NCBI GenBank assembly: GCA_016939345.1
Contig: JAFGHG010000061.1
Location: forward strand, 1-21,020
From: Candidatus Omnitrophota bacterium
GTDB taxonomy: Bacteria > Omnitrophota > Gorgyraeia > Duberdicusellales > 4484-171
DNA length: 21,020 bases
Direction: 5' to 3'
Part shown: piece by piece, positions 14,145 to 21,020 of the stretch
How the letters are laid out: every line of letters starts with the position of its first letter
How positions within the stretch are numbered: the first letter of the stretch is position 1
Position numbers and translations under genes: made by a program
Notes under the pieces: model-generated
Seen by the model: only the letters and a program-made list of their open reading frames with translations
Told to the model about the DNA's origin: nothing
Database searches by the model: none

Positions 14145-14879
14145 TCAAATCATACCGCCGTCAACAACTATGACTTGACCCGTAATATAATCTGAGTCCT
14201 CAGAGGACAAAAACCTGACTGCTTTTGATACATCCTCGGGCTTACCGAACTTCTTAAGAGGGATCCTCTCTAGCATCTGTTCTTTCACTTTTTGAGAAAG
14301 AACCTCAGTCATTTTTGTCTGTATATATCCTGGAGCTACTGCGTTTATGCAGATATTTCTTGAACCTAGCTCTTTGGCCATAGATTTGGTCAAGCCGATC
14401 AATCCAGCTTTAGAAGCCGAATAATTGACCTGTCCGGGATTGCCGATTATGCCTATTATCGAAGAGATGTTAACAATCTTTCCAGAACGTTTTTTGACCA
14501 TATGTCTGGCACAAGCCTTGGAACATAAAAAAGCTCCTTTTAGATTTATGTCCAAGACTTTATCCCAATCGCTTTCAGAGAGCCTTAGCGCAAGATTATC
14601 CCTTGTTATCCCTGCATTGTTAATTAATATATCAATCTTTGTAAACTTGTCAATAATTTTGTTTATTGCCTGCTCTATTTGAACTGGATCAGTTACGTCA
14701 ACTATAAAATAATGTGAATCAGAGTGTTGCGAAAGCTCTTTTGCTGCGGCTTCTAAGGCCTCTTCACTTACATCAAAAAGTATAGTGGTGGCTTTTTCCC
14801 TGGCAAAATCTAAAGCTATCTGTTTGCCTATACCCTGGGCTGCTCCGGTGATCAGAACGATTTTTCCTTGAAAACTCAT
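14145..14879 (-). CDS. fabG: 3-oxoacyl-ACP reductase
   Basis: FabG is the NADPH-dependent short-chain dehydrogenase that reduces 3-oxoacyl-ACP. The 244 residues show the nucleotide motif TGAAQGIG (11-18), NNAG (87-90) and the catalytic set Asn112, Ser140, Tyr153 and Lys157 (YSASK), then VAPGYIQTKMT and the C-terminal ITGQVIVVDGGMI typical of FabG. AAGGGGGGTTT precedes the ATG, an unusual all-G ribosome site. The position between fabD and acpP supports FabG over another short-chain dehydrogenase. Confidence 0.95.
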   Translation of the reverse strand: MSFQGKIVLITGAAQGIGKQIALDFAREKATTILFDVSEEALEAAAKELSQHSDSHYFIVDVTDPVQIEQAINKIIDKFTKIDILINNAGITRDNLALRLSESDWDKVLDINLKGAFLCSKACARHMVKKRSGKIVNISSIIGIIGNPGQVNYSASKAGLIGLTKSMAKELGSRNICINAVAPGYIQTKMTEVLSQKVKEQMLERIPLKKFGKPEDVSKAVRFLSSEDSDYITGQVIVVDGGMI

Positions 14880-14896
14880 AAACCCCCCTTGGATTA

Positions 14897-15796
14897 TCAG
14901 CTTAGATTTTCAATATCTTCTCTCTTTTCGATGTTAATAACCTTAAGTTTCGGATTGATCTTTCTAATAAGACCTTTTAGGACTTTTGAAGGCCCTACCT
15001 CAAAGAAAAGATCTACCCCTTTGGAGTTTAAATAATCAACGCAATCCTTCCATAAAACCGGTGAAACCAGCTGTTTCAACAGGTTCTCCTTTATTTGTTC
15101 AGGGTCTGTGTGCCCCCTTCCGGTATAATTACTAACTATAGGAAATTCAGACTTCTTAAAAGACAACGAAGACATAACTCTGCTCAAATGATCTTTAGCC
15201 GGGGCCATAAAAGGAGAATGGAATCCGCCGCTGACCTGCAGCTCTATAACCTTGTATCCTTGTTCCTGCAATTTACTCGCTACAGCCTGGCAGGATTCCT
15301 TTTTTAAAGAAATAACTACCTGGCTGGCAGAGTTTATATTGGCCAAAAAAAAACCAAGATTTTCAGCCAAAGGCTTCAGGTCTTCTTGACCTGCACCTAA
15401 AACAGCAAGCATGGTTGAAGATGCCTGTAATGCTGCCTCCTGCATTGCCTTGGCTCTTTCTCTGACTAAAATTACCAGGTCTTTTAAAGAAATGACATTT
15501 CCCGCATAAAGGCAGCTGTATTCACCCAAACTCAACCCGGATAAAAAACTGACATCTGACATCTTCTGCTTGGAAGCCCGGTAAGCAGCAAGACTTACAG
15601 CCATTATGGCCAGTTGCTGCAGCGAAGTATCCTTTAGCTCTTCTTGAGAGCTTGAAAAGCACTTTTCAGACAATTTATAGCCTAAGATTTCATCGATCTG
15701 CATAAAAACATCTCTGGCTGAATCGAAGTTTTCATATAAACTTCGGCCCATACCTTCATATTGAGAACCTTGGCCTGGAAATAATAATGCTTTCAT
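14897..15796 (-). CDS. fabD: Malonyl-CoA:ACP transacylase
   Basis: FabD moves malonyl groups from CoA to ACP. The 299 residues show the N-terminal FPGQGSQYEGMG (6-17), the nucleophile Ser89 in GLSLGEYSCL, Arg114 in RERAKAMQ, and His193 in SGGFHSPFM, then FEVGPSKVLKGL near the end. The ribosome site is weak, and the 102-base gap from fabH holds two strong hairpins, unlike the tight spacing elsewhere in the operon, so fabD translation or mRNA ends may be set there. fabG follows after 17 bases. Confidence 0.95.
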   Translation of the reverse strand: MKALLFPGQGSQYEGMGRSLYENFDSARDVFMQIDEILGYKLSEKCFSSSQEELKDTSLQQLAIMAVSLAAYRASKQKMSDVSFLSGLSLGEYSCLYAGNVISLKDLVILVRERAKAMQEAALQASSTMLAVLGAGQEDLKPLAENLGFFLANINSASQVVISLKKESCQAVASKLQEQGYKVIELQVSGGFHSPFMAPAKDHLSRVMSSLSFKKSEFPIVSNYTGRGHTDPEQIKENLLKQLVSPVLWKDCVDYLNSKGVDLFFEVGPSKVLKGLIRKINPKLKVINIEKREDIENLS

Positions 15797-15809
15797 ATAT
15801 TAGTATCTT

Positions 15810-15889
15810 GCCCGCCATCCAAGTCATATGCAGGACGGGCTGGTATTTCGTGAAGCGCCTGCCTGCCGGCAGGCAGGTATCCCGAAGTA
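15810..15889. repeat. Double hairpin with perfect 20-bp GC palindrome between fabH and fabD
   Basis: Two hairpins lie side by side. The first pairs GCCCG (15810-15814) plus TCC (15818-15820) with GGA plus CGGGC (15833-15840). The second is centred on the perfect palindrome CCTGCCTGCCGGCAGGCAGG (15858-15877), and its arms extend outward (TATTTCGTGA at 15844-15853 against TCCCGAAGTA at 15880-15889). The core is shared with 5795-5814. This looks like a REP-type element inserted inside the fab operon. No U-run follows on the transcribed strand, so it is not a plain terminator; it could stabilise the upstream mRNA. Confidence 0.65.
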
Positions 15890-15898
15890 TTTTTTATT

Positions 15899-16879
15899 TT
15901 AGGTCCATTTTATAACACAACTGCCCCAGACCAATCCTCCGCCAAAGGCATCAAGGACGATTATATCATCTTTTTTTATCATGCCCTTTTCCCAAGCCTC
16001 GCATAGCGCTACTGCCGTAGAGGCAGATGACATGTTACCGTATTGGTCTACGTTAAGAAATATCTTCTGACTATCAATGCCCAGGCGTTTAGAAACGGCA
16101 TCTATTATTCTTTTATTAGCCTGATGTGGTATAAACAGGCTTACGTCTTCAGTCTTAAGCCCTGCCTTCTTTAGAGAAATCTCAGCGGTCTGTATCATAA
16201 GCCGCACAGCTATCCTGAAAAGTTCATTACCCTTCATCTTTATATAATGGCTTCTATCATCAAGGACTTTCTGGGATATTGGCTGCTGAGACCCTCCGCC
16301 GGGAACAGATAAAATATCAGACAAAAAACCGTCACTGCCAAAATCAGAACTAATAAAACCTGGTGTTTTGCTGTAAGTCAAAACCGCAGCACCTGCCCCG
16401 TCTCCGAATAAAACACAAGTTGAACGGTCTTTGAAATCAGTTATCGAAGAAATTACTTCGCTGCCTACGATCAAAATATTATCGTAAAGCCCGCTGGCTA
16501 TATACTGCCAGGCTGTTACAGCTGCATATACAAAACCGGCGCAGGCAGCCGATAAGTCAAAACAGCTTGCATTGACGGCTTTTAAGTGCTTTTGCAAAAA
16601 ACAGGCTGTAGAAGGAAAATTCATGTCCGGTGTAATAGTAGCGACTATGATCAAATCCAATTCATCAGGAGTCAACCCTGCTCTTTTTAAAGCTTCCTGG
16701 CTTGCCTTGTAAGCAAGCATAGATGCGCTTTCTCCTTCTTTGGCTATACGTCTTTCTTTTATGCCTGTTCTGGTGGTTATCCATTCATCCGAAGTATCTA
16801 CAATCTTTTCAAGGTCTTTATTAGTAAGACGCCGGGAAGGCAGGTATTTGCCTAAACCAATTATTTTAGCTGCTCTCAT
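15899..16879 (-). CDS. fabH: Beta-ketoacyl-ACP synthase III
   Basis: FabH starts fatty acid synthesis by condensing acetyl-CoA (or a branched acyl-CoA) with malonyl-ACP. The 326 residues show the catalytic Cys113 in DLSAACAGF, His252 in IPHQANKRI and Asn282 in YGNMSSAS, with DEWITTRTGIKERR near the N-terminus and FGGGLVWGS at the end. Primer preference cannot be read from sequence. It starts 19 bases after plsX with no clear Shine-Dalgarno sequence. Confidence 0.96.
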   Translation of the reverse strand: MRAAKIIGLGKYLPSRRLTNKDLEKIVDTSDEWITTRTGIKERRIAKEGESASMLAYKASQEALKRAGLTPDELDLIIVATITPDMNFPSTACFLQKHLKAVNASCFDLSAACAGFVYAAVTAWQYIASGLYDNILIVGSEVISSITDFKDRSTCVLFGDGAGAAVLTYSKTPGFISSDFGSDGFLSDILSVPGGGSQQPISQKVLDDRSHYIKMKGNELFRIAVRLMIQTAEISLKKAGLKTEDVSLFIPHQANKRIIDAVSKRLGIDSQKIFLNVDQYGNMSSASTAVALCEAWEKGMIKKDDIIVLDAFGGGLVWGSCVIKWT

Positions 16880-16898
16880 AATAGTTTTACATTCTTTC

Positions 16899-17936
16899 TT
16901 AAGAAAAGTTACTAAGGACTTCCTTTACCCTATTGTCGCTACAGATTTGATTGACTTTTCTGTTTATCTGAGATGTTACGTCTCTTTTCAATTCCCTGAC
17001 TGCGACCTTTATGGCATTTTTGACTGCCAGACTGTTGGAGCGGCCGTGGCCGATGATAACCACCCCATCAACACCCAGCAAAGGTGCACCGCCGTATTCT
17101 GCATAATCAAGATAACGTTTGAACTCTTTCAGGTTTTTCTTAGCCAGTAATAAACTCAACTTTCCAATTATTCCTTTTTTCATGGAAGCGATAAAAAGAG
17201 TCTTAAAAAGTTCAGCTCCTCCTTCAAGGACTTTAAGAGCAATATTTCCCACAAAGCCGTCACAGACGATACAATCGCACTTTCCTGAGGTCAGCTCTCT
17301 GGCTTCAAGGTTTCCGGTAAAATTCAATGTAGAAACATCAAAGAGCTTGTGTACTTTCTTAAGCATACCCAAACCCTTAGAAGCTTCCTCTCCTATATTA
17401 AGCAAACCGACTGAAGGGTTTTCTTTTCCAATGACTTGATCATAATAAATCGAAGCCATGATTCCGTATTGTAAAAGATGAAGGGGCTTGCAATCAATAT
17501 TCGCTCCTACATCAACTACCAGTGAAACGCCGTCATGAGTAGGAATGGTTAAAGCTATCCCGGGACGCTCGACACCTTTTATTAAGCCCAAAAACAAAGT
17601 AGCTGCGCCGACTACTGCTCCGGTGTTGCCGCAGGAAACAAAAGCATCAATTTTTTTTTCTTTAAGATGATTGATTCCTACTACTATAGATGAATCTTTC
17701 TTTTTGCGTACGGCTGAAACCGGAGAATCCTCCATTGTAATCTTACCCGGGGCATCGATAATCGAAAAATCACTGGGAATGCGGCCGTTAGCGGTTAATT
17801 CCCTGGTAATCTCATCGCGGCAGCCTATGAGAACTACTCCTTCCTTAAGCTCATCAACGGCAAGCAATGCACCTCTTATGATTTCAGACGGTGCCTTGTC
17901 TCCTCCGGATATATCTATTCCAATTTTATAACTCAA
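16899..17936 (-). CDS. plsX: Phosphate acyltransferase PlsX
   Basis: PlsX turns acyl-ACP into acyl-phosphate for PlsY, the first step of phospholipid synthesis in most bacteria. The 345 residues are typical. The usual N-terminal D-x-M-G-G-D-x-x-P reads DISGGDKAP here. Other motifs are SCGNTGAVVGAA, RPGIALTIPT, VDVGANIDCKP, CDGFVGNIALK and the C-terminal GAPLLGVDGVVIIGHGRS. The start is TTG (17934-17936), preceded by AAAGGA at 7-8 bases; no ATG fits the conserved N-terminus. It lies 14 bases after rpmF, the widespread rpmF-plsX-fabH order. Confidence 0.95.
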   Translation of the reverse strand: MSYKIGIDISGGDKAPSEIIRGALLAVDELKEGVVLIGCRDEITRELTANGRIPSDFSIIDAPGKITMEDSPVSAVRKKKDSSIVVGINHLKEKKIDAFVSCGNTGAVVGAATLFLGLIKGVERPGIALTIPTHDGVSLVVDVGANIDCKPLHLLQYGIMASIYYDQVIGKENPSVGLLNIGEEASKGLGMLKKVHKLFDVSTLNFTGNLEARELTSGKCDCIVCDGFVGNIALKVLEGGAELFKTLFIASMKKGIIGKLSLLLAKKNLKEFKRYLDYAEYGGAPLLGVDGVVIIGHGRSNSLAVKNAIKVAVRELKRDVTSQINRKVNQICSDNRVKEVLSNFS

Positions 17937-17950
17937 AGTAAAATCCTTTT

Positions 17951-18157
17951 TTACTTTTGTTTCTTTTTCTTGCTTTCTTTTGAAACCACTTCAAAAATTT
18001 CCCGGCCTGAATAGTAGCCGCAGAAGGGGCAAACCATATGGGCGGGCTTGCTGCGCTTGCACTGTTTACATTCTACTAAAGCCGGAGCAGAAATCTTTTG
18101 GTGTGTCCTTCTTTTCCTTCCCCGGGCTTTTGAATGTTTTCTTTTAGGATGAGCCAT
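17951..18157 (-). CDS. rpmF: Large ribosomal subunit protein bL32
   Basis: bL32 is a small basic protein of the 50S subunit. The 68 residues show the family start MAHPKRKHSKARGRKRR and a zinc ribbon with Cys30, Cys33, Cys43 and Cys46, so this is the zinc-binding (C+) form. A strong AAAGGAGG lies 7-8 bases before the ATG. The gene leads the plsX-fab group and is preceded by a promoter and folded leader, so it probably opens this transcription unit. Confidence 0.96.
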   Translation of the reverse strand: MAHPKRKHSKARGRKRRTHQKISAPALVECKQCKRSKPAHMVCPFCGYYSGREIFEVVSKESKKKKQK

Positions 18158-18177
18158 TATATTTCCTCCTTTAATGA

Positions 18178-18219
18178 CGACAAGATTTACAAAATATAAA
18201 GAACGTAAATCGTATGTCG
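18178..18219. promoter_or_regulatory. Inverted repeat flanking the rpmF -10 box (candidate operator)
   Basis: GATTTAC (18184-18190) and GTAAATC (18205-18211) are perfect inverted repeats with 14 bases between them. The outer arms CGACA (18178-18182) and TGTCG (18215-18219) extend the symmetry with small bulges. The -10 box is in the loop. This could bind a regulator of lipid or ribosome genes, or fold as RNA if transcription starts upstream. Confidence 0.45.
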
Positions 18220-18222
18220 CAA
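18193..18222 (-). promoter_or_regulatory. Promoter of the rpmF-plsX-fab operon
   Basis: On the minus strand TTGCGA (18217-18222, 4 of 6) and TATATT (18193-18198, 5 of 6) are 18 bases apart. A start near 18186 gives a leader of about 28 bases containing the strong rpmF ribosome site. The -10 box lies between the arms of an inverted repeat (18178-18219). Confidence 0.45.
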
Positions 18223-18285
18223 TTACACCCCCACACCACTTGGGATTTTAAGCGATATCGACAATTGTTCTGGGGGTTAACAATT
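18221..18285 (-). promoter_or_regulatory. Competing helices at the DUF177 gene end / rpmF leader
   Basis: Starting at the stop codon of the DUF177 gene, AATTGTT (18263-18269) pairs with AACAATT (18279-18285) around a 9-base loop. Alternatively, loop bases TGGGGGTT (18271-18278) can pair with ACCCCCA (18227-18233), extended by AATT (18221-18224). The two folds use overlapping bases and exclude each other in read-through RNA from coaD-DUF177. No U-run is seen, so this is not a standard terminator. Confidence 0.35.
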
Positions 18286-18681
18286 ACATTTTTTAATATT
18301 CAGATTAACACCGCAATCAGGACACAAGCCTTTGCAATCAGGCTTGCAGAGGACTTTCATAGGAAAATTAATAAGTATTTCCTCTCTAAGATCCTGATCT
18401 ATATCCAGATATTCTCCTAAAGAATCAAGATTATATGTCTTAATGAATTTATAATCAATGCCCTGTTTTGTTTTTTCCAGGCACCGGGAACAGGTAATCA
18501 GCCTCTGAGTAGTAATTCTGGCTTCTACTTGAATCTGGCCAGGCTTCATCAGGAAATCAGCAGCTATATGAATAGGATCGGCAAAAACAATATCATAGCT
18601 GTCCACATCCCACAAGCCAGGAGCAATCTCCTGCTCAAGCCGAAGGGGCTCAGAACTTATCTTCTCAACAGCTACCTTCAT
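18277..18681 (-). CDS. DUF177 / YceD family protein
   Basis: This family is nearly always encoded just before rpmF and is linked to 23S rRNA or large-subunit maturation, though its action is not fully defined. The 134 residues carry two cysteine pairs in a typical arrangement: CSRCLE in the middle and CKPDCKGLCPDCGVNLN close to the C-terminus, suggesting a metal site. The ATG lies within the last 17 bases of coaD and has an AAAGGA site 8 bases upstream. The gap to rpmF (119 bases) is longer than usual for this pair and is highly structured. Confidence 0.88.
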   Translation of the reverse strand: MKVAVEKISSEPLRLEQEIAPGLWDVDSYDIVFADPIHIAADFLMKPGQIQVEARITTQRLITCSRCLEKTKQGIDYKFIKTYNLDSLGEYLDIDQDLREEILINFPMKVLCKPDCKGLCPDCGVNLNIKKCNC

Positions 18682-19162
18682 TCTTTATCCTTTCTTTTAA
18701 GGCTTTTAAAACAGGCTGGGGAAGAAATTTTTTAAGGTCTGCGCCTAAAAATACAGCTTCTTTGATAAGGCGTGAAGAAATAAAAGAATATTCCGGGTGA
18801 GGCATAAGAAAGGTAGTTTCAACATCAGGACAGAGACTTCTATTGGTAAGGGCCATTTGAAATTCATATTCAAAATCTGAAATCATACGCAAACCTCTAA
18901 CTATCACTCTGGAGCCCTCCTTACGCGCAAAATCAACTACCAGGCCGCTAAAACCTTTAACGCTTACTCCTTTAATATCTTTTGTCGATTCCTTAACCAG
19001 TGATATCCTCTGGTCGTAAGGGAAAAACTCATTTTTAGAAGGTTTTTTTACTACAGCGACTATAACTTGCTCATAAATAAAAACAGCCCTTTTTATAATA
19101 TCTATATGACCGTTGGTGATCGGATCAAAAGTTCCTGGGCATACTGCTAGTCTTTTATTCAT
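18665..19162 (-). CDS. coaD: Phosphopantetheine adenylyltransferase
   Basis: CoaD adenylates 4'-phosphopantetheine to dephospho-CoA, the penultimate step of CoA synthesis. The 165 residues match the family. The nucleotidyltransferase motif TFDPITNGHIDII (11-23, with His19), RGLRMISDFEYEFQMA (89-104) and SSRLIKE (129-135) are all intact. It supplies CoA for the phosphopantetheine arm of the AcpP encoded 4.5 kb downstream. Its end overlaps the DUF177 gene by 17 bases; rsmD lies 25 bases upstream. Confidence 0.96.
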   Translation of the reverse strand: MNKRLAVCPGTFDPITNGHIDIIKRAVFIYEQVIVAVVKKPSKNEFFPYDQRISLVKESTKDIKGVSVKGFSGLVVDFARKEGSRVIVRGLRMISDFEYEFQMALTNRSLCPDVETTFLMPHPEYSFISSRLIKEAVFLGADLKKFLPQPVLKALKERIKNEGSC

Positions 19163-19187
19163 TTCGATCTAGTTAGGTTTGGAAATT

Positions 19188-19739
19188 TTAAGAGGGTTTC
19201 TTATTATATATTAAAAAAAGGGTTTGTCCGTACTTTCTTTTTAAAATAAGCTCAAGATTTTTGCAATCTTTTGGTACCTTATCCTTTATATAACAAAAAC
19301 AGGCAACATAACCGAAAGGTGCTACTATATCATATTCTCCAATAGCATGCAAGGCTTTTGTAATTGTGCCCTGATAATATGGAGGGTCAAGAAAAATAAG
19401 GTCAAAATAGATTTTACGCCGGAAAAAATCCTCAATCGATTCAATCGAATCCTTTACTAAAATGTCTGTGTCTGTGCTTACTTTAAGAGCTTGGATGTTG
19501 GTTTTTATAGCCTGGGTGCATTCAAAAGAAGAATCAACAAAAATAGCCCTTTTTGCTCCTTGCGATAAGGCCTCAAGGCCCAGAGAGCCTGAACCGGCAT
19601 ACAGATCCAAAACAGAGCTTTCCTCGATAACCTTAGCCAGTATATCAAAACATGACTTCTTTACCCTTAAAGAAACAGGCCTTATGCCTTTGGGGACCTT
19701 TATCTTAACCGCTTTATATCTGCCGCTGATAATCTTCAT
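19188..19739 (-). CDS. rsmD: 16S rRNA (guanine(966)-N2)-methyltransferase RsmD
   Basis: RsmD methylates G966 of 16S rRNA using S-adenosylmethionine. The 183 residues show the N-terminal ISGRYKA, the SAM-binding VLDLYAGSGSLGLEALSQGA (43-62) and the catalytic DPPY (118-121). The usual R-P-T-x-D-R-V-R-E segment reads RPVSLRVKKS here, a mild divergence. The ATG is 2 bases after the recG stop with no separate ribosome site, so translation is probably coupled. The recG-rsmD-coaD order is widely conserved. Confidence 0.94.
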   Translation of the reverse strand: MKIISGRYKAVKIKVPKGIRPVSLRVKKSCFDILAKVIEESSVLDLYAGSGSLGLEALSQGAKRAIFVDSSFECTQAIKTNIQALKVSTDTDILVKDSIESIEDFFRRKIYFDLIFLDPPYYQGTITKALHAIGEYDIVAPFGYVACFCYIKDKVPKDCKNLELILKRKYGQTLFLIYNKKPS

Positions 19740-19741
19740 TT

Positions 19742-21020
19742 TCAGGATAGAAGGCTTTCAATATCGCAGTTATAAACATTTTCCAGGTGTCTGCGTATGC
19801 ACTCATTGGCTTTATCTTTAAGAGCCGGGTCTTTCTTGATATTATTATAGGCAAAATGCCTGGCTTGTTTAAGGGTTTCGAGGTCCCTTAAAGGGTTAGC
19901 TATCTTTAGATCCGGCAAACCATGCTGAAGATTGCCGAAAAAATCTCCCGGACCGCGCATAAGCAGGTCTTCCTCGGCTATTTTAAACCCGGAACTCTCC
20001 TCTGAAATAACCTGCAATCTTTTAGCTGCTGCCTGAGCAAGGTTTTCTTTGCTTAAAAGGATAAAATAAGGCTGCAGACTCGCCCGCTGTATCCTGCCGC
20101 GCAACTGATGAAGCTGAGCCAGGCCAAAACGCTCAGGATTTTCTACCACCATAACAGTAGCGTTCTCGATGTTAAGGCCTACCTCAATGACAGTCGTGCA
20201 GACAAGAATGTGGATCGTACCGTCCTTAAAATCCTTTATCGCTTTTTCCTTATCTTGAGCTTTCATCTTTCCGTGGAACTCTTTTACACAAAGACCGGTA
20301 AATTCCTTGACTAATGATTTATGCATTATCTTTAAAGATTTAAGGTCCTCGTCAATACTTTCTTCGATAACTGGATAAACAACATATGCCTGCCTGCCGC
20401 TCTCTATCTCTTTTTTTAAAAAATCATATACCCACTTTCTTTTTTTCTCTTTAAGCCACATGGTCTGAGGTTTTATCCTGCCTTTGGGTAAATCCTCTAT
20501 AACCGTAAGGTCAAGGTCGCCGTATAAGGACAAGGCCAGGCTTCTGGGTATAGGAGTAGCGCTCATAACCAGGCAATGAGGAGTGACCAAGCCTTTTTGC
20601 GGCAACAGGCTCCTCTGAGCCACACCAAACTTGTGCTGTTCATCAATAACAACCAAACCAAGTTTTTTAAAAGTGATTTTTTCCTGGATCAAGGCGTGAG
20701 TACCGATTATAACTTTTATCTTATCTGTAGATAACCCTTCATATATACTTTCAGCTTCTTTTTTGGACAAAGAAGAGGTTATGACTTTTATCTGCTGCTC
20801 TCCCGAAGTATCCTTTAAAAAAGAAAGGCCTCTTAACGCCTTTTTTATGGTTTCAAAATGCTGATTGGCCAAAACTTCGGTAGGAACCAAAAAAGCTGCC
20901 TGCAGGCCGCTCTCCGCACAAAGCCCTATACTAAGTGCGGCAATAATCGTCTTTCCGCAGCCGACATCGCCCTGCAGCAACCTGTGCATAGGGTAATTAT
21001 TTCCTAGATCAGCGCTTATC
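19742..21020 (-). CDS. recG: ATP-dependent DNA helicase RecG (5' end outside window)
   Basis: RecG remodels stalled replication forks and branched DNA. Only the last 425 residues are visible; the frame stays open to the right edge, with the conserved lead-in to PMHRLLQGDVG, so the N-terminal wedge domain is missing because of the window, not mutation. Motifs in order are Walker A GDVGCGKT (17-24), THALIQ, Walker B DEQHKFG (126-132), SATPIPRSLAL (153-163), TTVIEVGLNIENATVM and motif VI LHQLRGRIQRAS. In motif VI most RecG proteins have G-R-V-G-R-G, while this one has GRIQRAS. The C-terminal LMRGPGDFFGNLQHGLPDLKIA is typical of RecG. Confidence 0.96.
   Translation of the reverse strand, partial: ISADLGNNYPMHRLLQGDVGCGKTIIAALSIGLCAESGLQAAFLVPTEVLANQHFETIKKALRGLSFLKDTSGEQQIKVITSSLSKKEAESIYEGLSTDKIKVIIGTHALIQEKITFKKLGLVVIDEQHKFGVAQRSLLPQKGLVTPHCLVMSATPIPRSLALSLYGDLDLTVIEDLPKGRIKPQTMWLKEKKRKWVYDFLKKEIESGRQAYVVYPVIEESIDEDLKSLKIMHKSLVKEFTGLCVKEFHGKMKAQDKEKAIKDFKDGTIHILVCTTVIEVGLNIENATVMVVENPERFGLAQLHQLRGRIQRASLQPYFILLSKENLAQAAAKRLQVISEESSGFKIAEEDLLMRGPGDFFGNLQHGLPDLKIANPLRDLETLKQARHFAYNNIKKDPALKDKANECIRRHLENVYNCDIESLLS

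Noticed and set aside
15810..15889. CRISPR-like array in the fabH-fabD gap
   Set aside because: There is only one palindrome and one hairpin, no repeated direct units with spacers, and no cas genes.
20389..20398. Half of the GC palindrome (CCTGCCTGCC) inside recG
   Set aside because: It encodes the conserved Gly-Arg-Gln-Ala-Tyr segment of RecG and lacks the second arm, so it is a coding coincidence.

Overview
The window reads as one stretch of a small, AT-rich bacterial chromosome. Almost every gene is on the minus strand and is read from right to left; the single plus-strand gene is a membrane PH-domain protein at 7888-8358. No tRNA, rRNA, CRISPR array, insertion sequence, phage gene or defence system was seen. 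Gene content and order, plus short GC-rich palindromes in the intergenic gaps, are reminiscent of uncultivated lineages such as Omnitrophota. That assignment is inference from memory and could be wrong. Fatty-acid synthesis, lipoprotein processing and LeuCD/LeuB/Asd indicate a didermic-compatible, at least partly prototrophic bacterium.

Layout from the right edge, in the direction of transcription: recG (5' end cut by the window), rsmD, coaD and a DUF177/YceD gene form a tight group. A structured gap with a likely promoter follows. Then comes the fatty-acid and phospholipid operon rpmF-plsX-fabH-fabD-fabG-acpP-fabF, interrupted only by a double hairpin between fabH and fabD. Next are leuC-leuD-(93-aa small protein)-leuB and asd, covering branched-chain and aspartate-family amino acid synthesis. 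The plus-strand PH-domain gene and truA are transcribed divergently from back-to-back promoters. A lipoprotein gene overlaps a metallo-beta-lactamase-fold hydrolase gene. xerD-type recombinase and CCA-transferase/poly(A)-polymerase family genes follow a 138-bp inverted-repeat-bounded intergenic element. At the left end lies DUF503-rbfA-nrnA-truB-ribF. This is the familiar tail of the nusA-infB operon, but infB is absent and a near-consensus promoter sits directly in front.

Functionally this is a housekeeping region: recombination and repair (RecG, XerD), ribosome assembly and tRNA/rRNA modification (RsmD, RbfA, TruA, TruB, L32, CCA enzyme), cofactors (CoaD, RibF) and lipid synthesis. CoaD makes CoA, the donor of the phosphopantetheine arm carried by AcpP, and PlsX consumes acyl-ACP made by FabD/H/G/F, so the lipid block is metabolically coherent. 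I see no clear new multi-gene system. The signals most worth a second look are the non-coding ones: the 138-bp element with terminal inverted repeats, two copies of a 20-bp GC palindrome, a GC hairpin repeat before asd, a perfect dyad over a probably leaderless promoter, and a leader with competing helices before rpmF. The small protein inserted between leuD and leuB is also of interest.
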